Assembly (NCBI GenBank): GCA_964633975.1
Contig: CAZWKX010000003.1
Coordinates: forward strand, 36,100-100,099
Source: CAZWKX01 sp964633975
GTDB taxonomy: Bacteria > Actinomycetota > Acidimicrobiia > Spongiisociales > UBA11373
Direction of reading: 5' to 3'
DNA: 64,000 nucleotides
Shown here piece by piece: positions 16,813-24,638 of this stretch. Position 1 is the stretch's first letter. Every line of letters begins with the position of its first letter. The notes under the pieces are model-generated. The model saw only the letters and a list, made by a program, of their open reading frames with translations, was not told the origin of the DNA and ran no database searches. Made by a program: the position numbers and the translations under genes.

Positions 16813-16814
16813 GC

Positions 16815-16880
16815 ATGACGCGTGTACTCCTCAATCCGACGCGGAGCCGTCTGACACTTGCCGGGCCGGCGGCCCTATAG
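16815..16880 (+). CDS. Leucine-rich leader peptide before leuA
   Basis: A 21-codon ORF beginning MTRVLLNPTRSR with Leu codons CTC, CTC, CTG, CTT and CTA (five Leu in 21 residues). GGAAG lies seven bases ahead of the ATG, so unlike the other leaders it looks ribosome-site dependent and transcribed through from ilvC. The last nine codons lie inside a very stable hairpin (16855-16903) whose apical loop holds the TAG stop (16878-16880). A role in leucine attenuation is inferred from position and codon content. Confidence 0.6.
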   Translation: MTRVLLNPTRSRLTLAGPAAL

Positions 16881-16903
16881 GCCGGCCGGCCCCCGGGCAA
16901 GTG
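16855..16903 (+). promoter_or_regulatory. Long GC-rich hairpin in the leuA leader
   Basis: CACTTGCC (16855-16862) pairs with GGCAAGTG (16896-16903), GGGCCGGC (16863-16870) with GCCGGCCC (16885-16892) and GGCC (16871-16874) with GGCC (16880-16883), leaving a loop around CTATA. The stem is almost unbroken over 20 base pairs. No U-run follows, so it may be a U-less terminator, a pause site or a translational switch. Confidence 0.6.
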
Positions 16904-16948
16904 CAGCGGTCGAGTCGCGTATGCGCACCGGATCATGAGGAGACAGTC

Positions 16949-18469
16949 ATGGCAGACCGAGTAAGGATCTTCGACACAACTCTCAGAGATGGGGAGCAGT
17001 CCCCCGGGATCGTCCTCAACGCAGAGGAGAAGGTGGCGATCGCCCAGCAGCTCGCCAAGCTGGGTGTCGATGTCATCGAGGCCGGATTCCCGGCTTCGTC
17101 CACGGCAGATGCCGATGCCGTGGCCAAAGTGGCTGCGGCGGTGAGGGGACCCGTGGTGGCGGCTCTGGCCCGCGCCGTTCCCGACGACGTCGACAAGGCA
17201 TGGAAGGCGGTATGCGGGGCGGAGCACCCAAGGATCCATGTGTTCATTGCCACGTCGCCCATTCACATGGAACATCAGCTGTGCATGAGTCCCGATGAGG
17301 TGATGGCGGCGGCGAAGGAGAACGTGGTCCAGGCTCGCGGCTACTGCGACGACGTCGAGTTCTCGCCCATGGACGCCACCCGTTCGGATGTGGATTTCAT
17401 GATCGCCGTTTGCAGGGCCGCGGTGGAGGCCGGCGCCACCACGATCAACATCCCCGATACCGTGGGATACGCCACTCCCGAGGAGTTCGGCGCGTTGATC
17501 CGCCGTGTGGTCGACGAGGTGGCGGCCGGTCGCGACGATGTCGTGGTTTCGGCGCACTGCCACGACGACCTGGGCATGGCAGTCGCCAACTCTCTCGCCG
17601 CCGTCGTCAACGGAGCTCGCCAGATCGAGGGGACCATCAACGGGATCGGTGAGCGAGCGGGCAACACCGCCATCGAGGAGGTCGCCATGGCACTGAAGGT
17701 GAGGGCCGACCACTACGGCGTCGACGTGGGGATCGACACCAGGGAGATCTACGCAACATCGCGCCTCGTGTCGGAGCTGACCGAGTGCCCCGTGCAGTAC
17801 AACAAGGCGGTCGTGGGCCGGAACGCCTTCTCGCATGAAGCCGGCATCCACCAGCACGGCGTGCTCAGGAACCCGAGCACCTACGAGATCATGGACCCGA
17901 CGGCTGTCGGCCAGCAGGGCTCGCGCATAGTGCTGGGCAAACACTCGGGACGAGCCGCTTTCGGGCACATGCTCGGCAAGATGCGGATCGAGATGGAGGG
18001 TGACGACTTCGAGGAGGCCTTCGCGCGTTTCAAGGATGTGGCTTCACGCCGGGGCCGCCTCGACGAGAGCGAGATGAGGGCGGTGGCTTACGACGCCGCC
18101 GCTGCGGAGCGCACCGCGCACATGATCGCGGTACAGGCCGCCGGCAGAGTGGGGGAGGTGGCGCCGTCGCGAGTACCGGCGGCCGCCGCCGGCCAGAACG
18201 GCCGGGCGGAGGCCGACGCCGCGGTGGCAGCCTGCTTCGACGCAGCACGGCATGCCTTTGGAGTGCAGGCGAGCCTCTTGGGCTACGACGTGCGGCCGGC
18301 GGAGGGTGACGACGTGCATGAGGTGAGAGTCATCGTGGGGATCGGCGCTACCGAGGTTGCCGGCTCCGGAGTGTCCGGCGATCTGATGGCGGCAGCCGCC
18401 AAGGCGTTCACCTCTGCCTTCGCCGGGGTGGCTGCTTCGACCGACACCGTGGCTTCGGGGACGAACTGA
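16949..18469 (+). CDS. leuA: 2-Isopropylmalate synthase
   Basis: The 506-residue enzyme condenses 2-oxoisovalerate with acetyl-CoA, the committed leucine step. The barrel starts with VRIFDTTLRDGEQSPG; VSAHCHDDLGMAVANSLAAV and NGIGERAGNTAIEEV hold the metal-binding and catalytic residues, and RNAFSHEAGIHQHGVL follows. The C-terminal 120 residues form the LeuA dimer regulatory domain for leucine feedback. GAGGAGAC upstream supports ATG 16949. It differs from cimA (7401) by the LRDGEQSPG signature. The stop overlaps the leuB start (TGATG). Confidence 0.95.
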   Translation: MADRVRIFDTTLRDGEQSPGIVLNAEEKVAIAQQLAKLGVDVIEAGFPASSTADADAVAKVAAAVRGPVVAALARAVPDDVDKAWKAVCGAEHPRIHVFIATSPIHMEHQLCMSPDEVMAAAKENVVQARGYCDDVEFSPMDATRSDVDFMIAVCRAAVEAGATTINIPDTVGYATPEEFGALIRRVVDEVAAGRDDVVVSAHCHDDLGMAVANSLAAVVNGARQIEGTINGIGERAGNTAIEEVAMALKVRADHYGVDVGIDTREIYATSRLVSELTECPVQYNKAVVGRNAFSHEAGIHQHGVLRNPSTYEIMDPTAVGQQGSRIVLGKHSGRAAFGHMLGKMRIEMEGDDFEEAFARFKDVASRRGRLDESEMRAVAYDAAAAERTAHMIAVQAAGRVGEVAPSRVPAAAAGQNGRAEADAAVAACFDAARHAFGVQASLLGYDVRPAEGDDVHEVRVIVGIGATEVAGSGVSGDLMAAAAKAFTSAFAGVAASTDTVASGTN

Positions 18470-19527
18470 TGCATGTAGCGGTGATCCCAGGGGATGGGAC
18501 CGGTCCGGAGGTGACCGCCGAGGCGATGAAGGCGCTCGGCGCCGTCGTCGAGCGCTTCGATCTCGATATCGATCTCGAGTACTACGACATCGGTGGCGAG
18601 CGCTACAAGCGCACCGGCGAGGTGCTGCCCGATGCCATCGTCGAGGAGATCGGGAGGGCCGACGCCGTGTTCCTGGGCGCCATCGGGCACCCCGACGTGA
18701 AGCCCGGCATCTTGGAGCGGGGCATCATCCTGCGCCTGCGCCGCGAGTTCGACCAATACATCAATCTGCGTCCCGTGAAGCTGTACCCGGGGGTGGAGAC
18801 GCCGATCAAGGGCAAGGGGCCCGAGGACATCGACTTCGTCGTCGTGCGGGAGAACACCGAGGGCCTCTACGCCGGCGCCGGAGGCTTCTCCGCGAAGGGA
18901 ACCGAGCGTGAGGTGGCCGTGGAGACCTCTATCAACACTCGCCACGCAGTGGAGCGGTGCGTCCGCTACGCCTTCGAGCTGTCGGAGACCCGGCCAGAAA
19001 AGCATGTCACCTTCTGCGGGAAGACGAATGTGCTCGTGCACTCTCATGACCTGTGGTACCGGGTGTTCAGCGAGGTTGCGGCCGAGTACCCGGGCGTCGC
19101 CGCCGACTACGCCAACGTCGATGCTCTTTGTCTCTGGCTGGTCGATGCTCCGGAGCGATTCGACGTGATCGTCACCGAGAACATGTTCGGCGACATCATC
19201 ACCGATTTGGGTGCCGTGCTTCAGGGTGGGCTCGGTATCGCCGCCGGCGCCAACCTGAACCCTGAGGGCATTTCCATGTTCGAGCCCATCGGCGGATCGG
19301 CGCCCAAATACACCGGCACCGGCAAGATCAACCCTCTGGCCGCCATCGTCGCGGCTGCCTTCCTTCTGCAGCACACGGGCCACCCCGAGGCCGGAGCGGC
19401 GTTGGAGGCGGCCGTGGTCGAGGTTGCCGGCTCGCTGGACTCGATGCGGGCGGGACGAATGGGAGCGAGCACATCCGAGGTCGGAGACCGGGTGGTGGCG
19501 GCGGTGAGCGCCGCGGGGCCGCAATGA
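18469..19527 (+). CDS. leuB: 3-Isopropylmalate dehydrogenase
   Basis: A 352-residue beta-decarboxylating dehydrogenase. IPGDGTGPEVTAE opens the chain; VVRENTEGLYAG, DVIVTENMFGDIITDLGA and FEPIGGSAPKYTG hold substrate, metal and NAD contacts. The leucine-specific role is set by its place between leuA and leuC, both of which it overlaps (TGATG and ATGA). Sequence alone could also fit the related homoisocitrate/tartrate group, but the operon makes isopropylmalate the likely substrate. Confidence 0.93.
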   Translation: MHVAVIPGDGTGPEVTAEAMKALGAVVERFDLDIDLEYYDIGGERYKRTGEVLPDAIVEEIGRADAVFLGAIGHPDVKPGILERGIILRLRREFDQYINLRPVKLYPGVETPIKGKGPEDIDFVVVRENTEGLYAGAGGFSAKGTEREVAVETSINTRHAVERCVRYAFELSETRPEKHVTFCGKTNVLVHSHDLWYRVFSEVAAEYPGVAADYANVDALCLWLVDAPERFDVIVTENMFGDIITDLGAVLQGGLGIAAGANLNPEGISMFEPIGGSAPKYTGTGKINPLAAIVAAAFLLQHTGHPEAGAALEAAVVEVAGSLDSMRAGRMGASTSEVGDRVVAAVSAAGPQ

Positions 19528-20951
19528 CCTCGGCACCGGATGCAAAGCAAGGCCGCTCCCTCTTCGACAAGGTTTGGGAGGAGCATGTGGTGGCCCGGGC
19601 CGCCGGCGAGCCCGACCTCCTCTACATCGATCTTCACTTGGTACACGAGGTGACGTCGCCGCAGGCCTTCGAGGCGCTGCGCGCTGCGGGGCGTCCGGTC
19701 AGACGTCCCGATCTGACCATGGCTACCGCAGACCACGGCGTGCCCACCATCGACCGTGACCGTGGCATCACCGACTCGTTGTCGAGACGGCAGGTGGAGA
19801 CCCTCGTGGCCAACTGCGCGGCGAATGGGATCACGATGTTCGGGATGGACGACCCGCGTCAAGGCATCGTGCATGTGGTCGGGCCCGAGCAAGGACTGGT
19901 GCAGGCCGGCATGACCATCGTCTGCGGCGACAGCCACACATCGACGCATGGGGCCTTCGGGTCGCTGGCCCTGGGTATTGGGACCTCGGAAGTGGAGCAC
20001 GTGCTGGCCACACAGACCCTGCCGCAGCGGAAACCTCGCTCGATGGCCATAGACATCGACGGGCGGTTGCCGCAGGGAGTGACGGCCAAGGACGCGATAC
20101 TCGGCGTGATTTCCCGCATCGGCGTCGATGGCGGCACCGGCCACGTGTTCGAATACCGGGGCTCGGTTGTCCGTTCCCTCTCCATGGAGGGGCGAATGAC
20201 GATGTGCAACATGTCGATCGAGGCAGGGGCCAGGGCCGGCATGATCGGGCCCGACGACACCACTTTCGAGTACATCGAAGGCCGCCCGTTTGCCCCGAAG
20301 GGGGTGCAGTGGGATGAGGCGCTCGACCACTGGAGGTCGCTCGCCAGCGATGAAGGCGTCGGATTCGACGCCGTGCACCGTTTCGACGGTGCCGACTTCG
20401 AGCCCTACGTCACTTGGGGCACCAATCCGTCACAGGCGATTCCCGTCGGTGATCCCGTGCCCTCCCCGGATCAATTCGATGACGCGCAAGAACGTCAGGC
20501 CGCGGCCCGCGCCCTGGAGTACATGGCCCTGGATCCCGGCACGCCGATGACCGAGATTCGCATCGATCGTGTCTTCATCGGGTCGTGCACCAACGGGAGG
20601 ATCGAGGACCTGCGCGCCGCGGCGGCCGTTGCCGCTGGGCGCAAGGTGCATTCGCGGGTTGGCGCCATGGTCGTGCCGGGTTCCGGGCTGGTGAAGGCCC
20701 AGGCCGAGGCCGAGGGCTTGGACCGGGTGTTCACCGATGCCGGCTTCGAGTGGAGAGATGCCGGCTGCTCGATGTGCCTGGCCATGAACGGCGACTCGCT
20801 CTATCCGGGTGAGCGCTGCGCTTCCACCTCGAACCGGAACTTTGAAGGCCGCCAGGGCCCGGCGGGACGAACCCATCTGGTGAGCCCGGCCATGGCCACG
20901 GCCGCGGCGATCAGCGGCCGCTTCGTCGACGTGAGGGCTTGGGGATCGTGA
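19524..20951 (+). CDS. leuC: 3-Isopropylmalate dehydratase large subunit
   Basis: The 475-residue aconitase-family large subunit binds a 4Fe-4S cluster and isomerises 2- to 3-isopropylmalate together with LeuD. Cluster cysteines are in IGSCTNGRIEDL and in GCSMCLAMN near the C-terminus; YIDLHLVHEVTSPQAFEAL and CGDSHTSTHGAFG are typical of LeuC. Length matches the bacterial two-subunit type. ATGA overlap with leuB and TGATG overlap with leuD indicate coupled translation. Confidence 0.95.
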   Translation: MTSAPDAKQGRSLFDKVWEEHVVARAAGEPDLLYIDLHLVHEVTSPQAFEALRAAGRPVRRPDLTMATADHGVPTIDRDRGITDSLSRRQVETLVANCAANGITMFGMDDPRQGIVHVVGPEQGLVQAGMTIVCGDSHTSTHGAFGSLALGIGTSEVEHVLATQTLPQRKPRSMAIDIDGRLPQGVTAKDAILGVISRIGVDGGTGHVFEYRGSVVRSLSMEGRMTMCNMSIEAGARAGMIGPDDTTFEYIEGRPFAPKGVQWDEALDHWRSLASDEGVGFDAVHRFDGADFEPYVTWGTNPSQAIPVGDPVPSPDQFDDAQERQAAARALEYMALDPGTPMTEIRIDRVFIGSCTNGRIEDLRAAAAVAAGRKVHSRVGAMVVPGSGLVKAQAEAEGLDRVFTDAGFEWRDAGCSMCLAMNGDSLYPGERCASTSNRNFEGRQGPAGRTHLVSPAMATAAAISGRFVDVRAWGS

Positions 20952-21592
20952 TGGAGGCGATAGTGACGCACACCGGTCGGATGGCTCCTCTTCTGCGCCC
21001 GAACATCGATACCGACCAGATCATCCCGCAGCGCTTCCTCAAGCGCATCGAGCGGACCGGGTTCGGGCGTTTCCTCTTCGCCGACTGGGCGGAGGACGAG
21101 GAGGGCGAACCCATCGCGTCGTTCGTGCTCAATCGTCCCGAGTACCGCAAGGCAAGCGTTCTGATCACTGGCCGGAACTTCGGCTCCGGCTCGTCGCGTG
21201 AACATGCGCCGTGGGCGCTGCAGGATCGCGGATTCCGGGTGATCATCGCCCCGTCGTTCGCCGACATCTTCCGGGCCAACTGCCACAAGGTCGGGCTGCT
21301 CACAGTCGAGCTCCCTACCGACAGAGTGGAGGCCCTGGCCGGCCTCGCCGAGCAAGATCCGACGGCGACGGTGACCATCGATCTCGAGGCGCAGACCGTG
21401 TCGGCGCACGGTGTCGAAACCGGCTTCGACATCGACCCCTATGTCAGGTATTCGCTCATGCATGGCATCGACGGCATTGCCACGACACTGGAGCGAGCGC
21501 ATATGATCAGCCGGTACGAGGAGCTTCGCCCCGCGTTCAGGCCGTCGCTGCGGGGTTCGGGAAACACGGAAGACGGGGAGAGACATGGTTAG
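20951..21592 (+). CDS. leuD: 3-Isopropylmalate dehydratase small subunit
   Basis: The 213-residue swivelling domain of isopropylmalate isomerase. RPNIDTDQIIPQRFLKRIERTGFG and GRNFGSGSSREHAPWAL are the substrate-binding signatures, followed by APSFADIFRANCHKVGLL. The preferred ATG at 20951 overlaps the leuC stop; GTG at 20948 is possible. Its 3' end overlaps the ilvE start by eight bases. Confidence 0.95.
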   Translation: MEAIVTHTGRMAPLLRPNIDTDQIIPQRFLKRIERTGFGRFLFADWAEDEEGEPIASFVLNRPEYRKASVLITGRNFGSGSSREHAPWALQDRGFRVIIAPSFADIFRANCHKVGLLTVELPTDRVEALAGLAEQDPTATVTIDLEAQTVSAHGVETGFDIDPYVRYSLMHGIDGIATTLERAHMISRYEELRPAFRPSLRGSGNTEDGERHG

Positions 21593-22493
21593 CGGGAAGT
21601 CGATTTGGGTCGATGGCGGGCTGGTGCCGTGGGAAAAGGCCTCTGTCCACGTACTCACCCACGCGCTCCACTACGGGACCGGCGTCTTTGAGGGCATTCG
21701 CTCGTACGACACTGCGGACGGCCCTGCCGTATTCCGATCTGCCGAACATTTCGAGAGGTTTCATCGTTCCGCCGACGCGGTCGGCCTGCCCTTGAAGTGG
21801 ACCGTCGCCGAGCTTCGCCAGGCGACGAAGGACGTGCTCGTCGCCAACGGGCTCGGCGCCGGCTACATCCGGCCCATCGCCTACTTCGACGGCGTCATGG
21901 GCCTGGCCACCACCAACGCCGAGGTGCGTACGGCCATTGCGGCCTGGGAGTGGGGCACGTACCTGGGCGAGGAGGGCGTGCGCAACGGGATTAGGGCCAA
22001 GGTCTCGTCGTGGCGGCGCTACCCCTCGGCGTCGATTCCCAACGTCAAGGTCACCGGGGTCTACATCAACAGTGTGCTGGCGAAGATGGAGGTCGTGCGG
22101 GCCGGCTACGACGAGGCGGTCATGCTGAACATCGACGGCCTGGTGGCGGAGGGCACCGGCGAGAACATTTTCGCGGTGAAGGACGGCGTGGCGATCACGC
22201 CGCCGCTCTCTGTGGGATGCCTGGATGGGATCACGCGGGACACGCTCACGACTCTCCTGCAGGAATCCGACGTGGAGGTGCGGGAGGCCGATCTCACCCG
22301 AGATGCGCTCTACGAGGTCGATGAGCTGTTCCTCACCGGCACGGCCGCCGAAGTGACACCCATCAGGGAGCTCGATGATCGCGCCATCGGCTCCGGCAAG
22401 CCGGGGCCGGTGACCCGCCTGGCGCAGCAGCTCTACGAGGAGGCCGTCACCGGCAAGCTGGCGGGGCATCAGGACTGGCTCGACCTCGTGTAG
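21585..22493 (+). CDS. ilvE: Branched-chain amino acid aminotransferase
   Basis: A 302-residue fold-IV PLP transaminase that performs the last step for Val, Leu and Ile. SIWVDGGLVPWEKASVHVLTHALHYGTGVFEGIR is the N-terminal signature; the PLP lysine is in PNVKVTGVYINSVLAK. EGTGENIFAVKDG and LTGTAAEVTPI bind the cofactor phosphate. It closes the ilv-leu cluster and overlaps leuD by eight bases. D-amino-acid or aminodeoxychorismate activities in the same fold are less likely given the operon. Confidence 0.94.
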   Translation: MVSGKSIWVDGGLVPWEKASVHVLTHALHYGTGVFEGIRSYDTADGPAVFRSAEHFERFHRSADAVGLPLKWTVAELRQATKDVLVANGLGAGYIRPIAYFDGVMGLATTNAEVRTAIAAWEWGTYLGEEGVRNGIRAKVSSWRRYPSASIPNVKVTGVYINSVLAKMEVVRAGYDEAVMLNIDGLVAEGTGENIFAVKDGVAITPPLSVGCLDGITRDTLTTLLQESDVEVREADLTRDALYEVDELFLTGTAAEVTPIRELDDRAIGSGKPGPVTRLAQQLYEEAVTGKLAGHQDWLDLV

Positions 22494-22519
22494 CGCCCCG
22501 TGTGCGCATCCGTCGGAGT

Positions 22520-22549
22520 TTGCCCGCCTTCGGCCGGAGCCTGTATGCT
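22520..22549 (+). promoter_or_regulatory. Promoter for the Phe leader
   Basis: TTGCCC (22520-22525) and TATGCT (22544-22549) are separated by 18 bases. The leader ATG at 22556 is only six bases after the -10 box, so the transcript probably starts at the ATG itself. Confidence 0.65.
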
Positions 22550-22555
22550 CGGGAC

Positions 22556-22621
22556 ATGAGCACTGCGAAGTTCGGCTTCGTCTTTACCGGGCCTCGGGCC
22601 CGGGTCAGGGGAACGCGCTGA
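22556..22621 (+). CDS. Phenylalanine leader peptide upstream of DAHP synthase/chorismate mutase
   Basis: A 21-codon ORF whose segment KFGFVF contains three Phe codons (22571, 22577, 22583) within five codons. It lies directly after a promoter without a ribosome site, so it is probably leaderless. Downstream, GCCTCGGGCCCGGGT (22591-22605, inside the ORF) can pair at 13 of 15 positions with 22646-22660, the left arm and loop of the terminator, giving a built-in antiterminator. A ribosome waiting at Phe codons would leave it free; a ribosome moving on to the stop would cover it. The genes controlled make prephenate and phenylpyruvate. Confidence 0.82.
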   Translation: MSTAKFGFVFTGPRARVRGTR

Positions 22622-22644
22622 ACTTCTGAGCAGCCAGGAAACCG

Positions 22645-22676
22645 AACCCGGAGCCGAGGCTCCGGGTTTCTTGTTT
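22645..22676 (+). terminator. Attenuator terminator of the Phe leader
   Basis: AACCCGGAGC (22645-22654) pairs perfectly with GCTCCGGGTT (22659-22668) across a CGAG loop and is followed by TTTCTTGTTT to 22676. It stands between the leader peptide and the GTG start at 22707, so readthrough controls expression of the fused DAHP synthase and pheA. Confidence 0.9.
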
Positions 22677-22706
22677 CCCGGAGCCTTTCGAGAGAGGACT
22701 CAGCCG

Positions 22707-23798
22707 GTGAGCCCACAACCCACAACCAGTCTGCACAGGAGAGGCGGGCAGAGCGCCGTCGTCGAAGTTGGGCCCGTTCGTTTCGGCGATGGCTCCTACC
22801 CGGTCATCGCTGGCCCGTGCTCGATAGAGAGCGAGGAGCAAGTCTTCGAGACGGCTCGTATCGTGGCCGAAGCAGGCGCCGCCATGCTGCGCGGCGGTGC
22901 ATTCAAGCCGCGGACGTCCCCGTACTCCTTCCAGGGGCTCGGCGCTGAGGGTCTGCGGCTGCTGCAGGAGGCGGGCCGCCGCCGCGGCCTCCCTACGGTG
23001 ACCGAGGTTCTGGAACCGGGCCAGGTGGAGCTCGTCGCCAGCCGCGTCGACATGCTCCAGGTGGGGGCGCGCAGCATGCAGAACTTCCCGCTGCTGCGGG
23101 CCGTGGGGCGGAGCCACAGGCCGGTCCTGCTGAAGAGGGGACCTGCCGCCACCATCGAGGAATGGCTCCTCGCCGCAGAGTACGTGCTGGCCGAAGGTAA
23201 CCAGGACGTGGTGCTCTGCGAGCGGGGGATTCGCACCTTCGGGACTGAGACCCGCTACACGCTCGACATAAGCGCAGTGCCCGTGGTGAAGACGCTGACC
23301 CATCTTCCCGTGATCGTCGATCCCAGTCACGCCACCGGGCGGCGGGATCTCATCGCACCGCTGGGCCTGGCAGGCCGCGCCGCCGGCGCCGACGGCATGA
23401 TGGTCGAGGTGCACCCCGATCCGAGCAGTGCCCTGTCCGACGGTCCCCAGCAGCTCGATGCGGCCGGGTTCCGAGACCTCATGGAGCGGCTCGGTATTCT
23501 CGCCGTGCGCGATGACATCGACCGTATCGATCGGGAGATCCTCGGCTTGATGTCCCGGCGCCTCGGCTACTCCGTCGAGATCGGGCTCAACAAGGCGGCT
23601 AGGAACATGACCCTGCACTCAGTGCAGCGAGAGGCCGAGCTGCTCGATGCGCTGACCACAGATGCGCAGCGGTGGAGTCTCGACGCGGGATACATCCGGG
23701 AGGTCTTCGGGCTGATCCTCAGGCATTCTCGGCGGGCCCAGCGGCGGGCCCTCGCCGAGAGCCGGCTCGGCGGCGGCAGGTTGATCGCGAACAGCTAG
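22707..23798 (+). CDS. DAHP synthase fused to C-terminal chorismate mutase
   Basis: The first 260 residues or so are a class I-beta (KDO8P-synthase-like) 3-deoxy-arabino-heptulosonate-7-phosphate synthase: VIAGPCSIESEEQ, RGGAFKPRTSPYSFQGLG, LLKRGPAATIEEWL, CERGIRTF and PVIVDPSHATGRRD. Residues about 265-355 are an AroQ-type chorismate mutase: RDDIDRIDREILGLMSRRLGYSVEIGLNK, then REAELLDAL and LILRHSRRAQRRAL. The chain thus runs both the first shikimate step and the chorismate-to-prephenate branch. GTG 22707 follows AGAGAGGA. pheA begins 12 bases later. Mutase at the C-terminus differs from the Bacillus order. Feedback of prephenate on the synthase is plausible but inferred. Confidence 0.92.
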   Translation: MSPQPTTSLHRRGGQSAVVEVGPVRFGDGSYPVIAGPCSIESEEQVFETARIVAEAGAAMLRGGAFKPRTSPYSFQGLGAEGLRLLQEAGRRRGLPTVTEVLEPGQVELVASRVDMLQVGARSMQNFPLLRAVGRSHRPVLLKRGPAATIEEWLLAAEYVLAEGNQDVVLCERGIRTFGTETRYTLDISAVPVVKTLTHLPVIVDPSHATGRRDLIAPLGLAGRAAGADGMMVEVHPDPSSALSDGPQQLDAAGFRDLMERLGILAVRDDIDRIDREILGLMSRRLGYSVEIGLNKAARNMTLHSVQREAELLDALTTDAQRWSLDAGYIREVFGLILRHSRRAQRRALAESRLGGGRLIANS

Positions 23799-23810
23799 GA
23801 GGGGATGAGC

Positions 23811-24623
23811 ATGCGAGTCGGATACCAAGGCGAGGAGGGCTCTTACAGCTACCGAACGGTGGTCGAGCTGTTCCCTAAAGCCCAGCCCATCGGTGTTCCG
23901 AGCTTCGCCGCCGCATTTGCCGACCTGGCCGGCGGCGTGGTGGACGGGCTCGTGCTGCCCATAGAGAACTCGACGACGGGCAGCGTGCTCGAGGTTCTGG
24001 ATCGGCTGACCGGAACCGATGCCTCGATAGTGGCCGAGCATCTTGTGGAGGTACGCCATGCCCTTCTCGGGCTGCCCGGAGCGGAGCTTGGGGAGATCAA
24101 GAGGGTGCTGTCGCATGTGGAGGCTCTGGCCCAGGCGAAGGAGACCCTGGCGGCGAGAGGTTGGGAGGCCGTGCCGGTCGACGACACGGCAGGAGCGGTT
24201 CGGGAGATTGCGGAGAGGGGTGATCCCACCGAGGCCGCCCTGGCGCCGCCGGAAGCAGGCCAGGCGCACGGTCTGGTGGCCCTGCTCTCCGATGTCGTCG
24301 ACCGATCCCACAACACCACACGGTTCGTCGTCCTCATGCCCGGGCATCCCGATCCGGGACCGGAGGACAACAAGAGCTCGATCGTTTTCTCGACGGCGCA
24401 CCGGCCCGGGGCGCTGGCGCTCGTGCTCACCGAGCTGGGCCTTCGGGGCGCCAACCTCACGAGGATCGAGTCGCGGCCCGGCGTGTCTGCATGGTCGTAC
24501 TGCTTCTACGTCGATTTGCTGCACGAACCGGGTCCCGAAGGGCTGAAGAGGGTTCTCGAGCCCCCTCCTTCGGCGGTCGGCGACCTGCATCACCTCGGCA
24601 CCTACCGGTCGGCGAACGGCTAG
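23811..24623 (+). CDS. pheA: Prephenate dehydratase
   Basis: A 270-residue enzyme converting prephenate to phenylpyruvate. VGYQGEEGSYSYRTVVELFP, VVDGLVLPIENSTTGSVLEVLD and DRSHNTTRFVVL are the dehydratase signatures (Thr in NTTRF is catalytic in the family). The C-terminal ACT domain (SIVFSTAHRPGALALVLTELGLRGANLTRIESRP) binds phenylalanine for feedback. The start is taken at 23811, with AGGAGG eight bases ahead; ATG 23805 is too close to it. It shares the Phe attenuator with the upstream fusion gene. Confidence 0.95.
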   Translation: MRVGYQGEEGSYSYRTVVELFPKAQPIGVPSFAAAFADLAGGVVDGLVLPIENSTTGSVLEVLDRLTGTDASIVAEHLVEVRHALLGLPGAELGEIKRVLSHVEALAQAKETLAARGWEAVPVDDTAGAVREIAERGDPTEAALAPPEAGQAHGLVALLSDVVDRSHNTTRFVVLMPGHPDPGPEDNKSSIVFSTAHRPGALALVLTELGLRGANLTRIESRPGVSAWSYCFYVDLLHEPGPEGLKRVLEPPPSAVGDLHHLGTYRSANG

Positions 24624-24638
24624 CAGAGGGCTTTGCGG

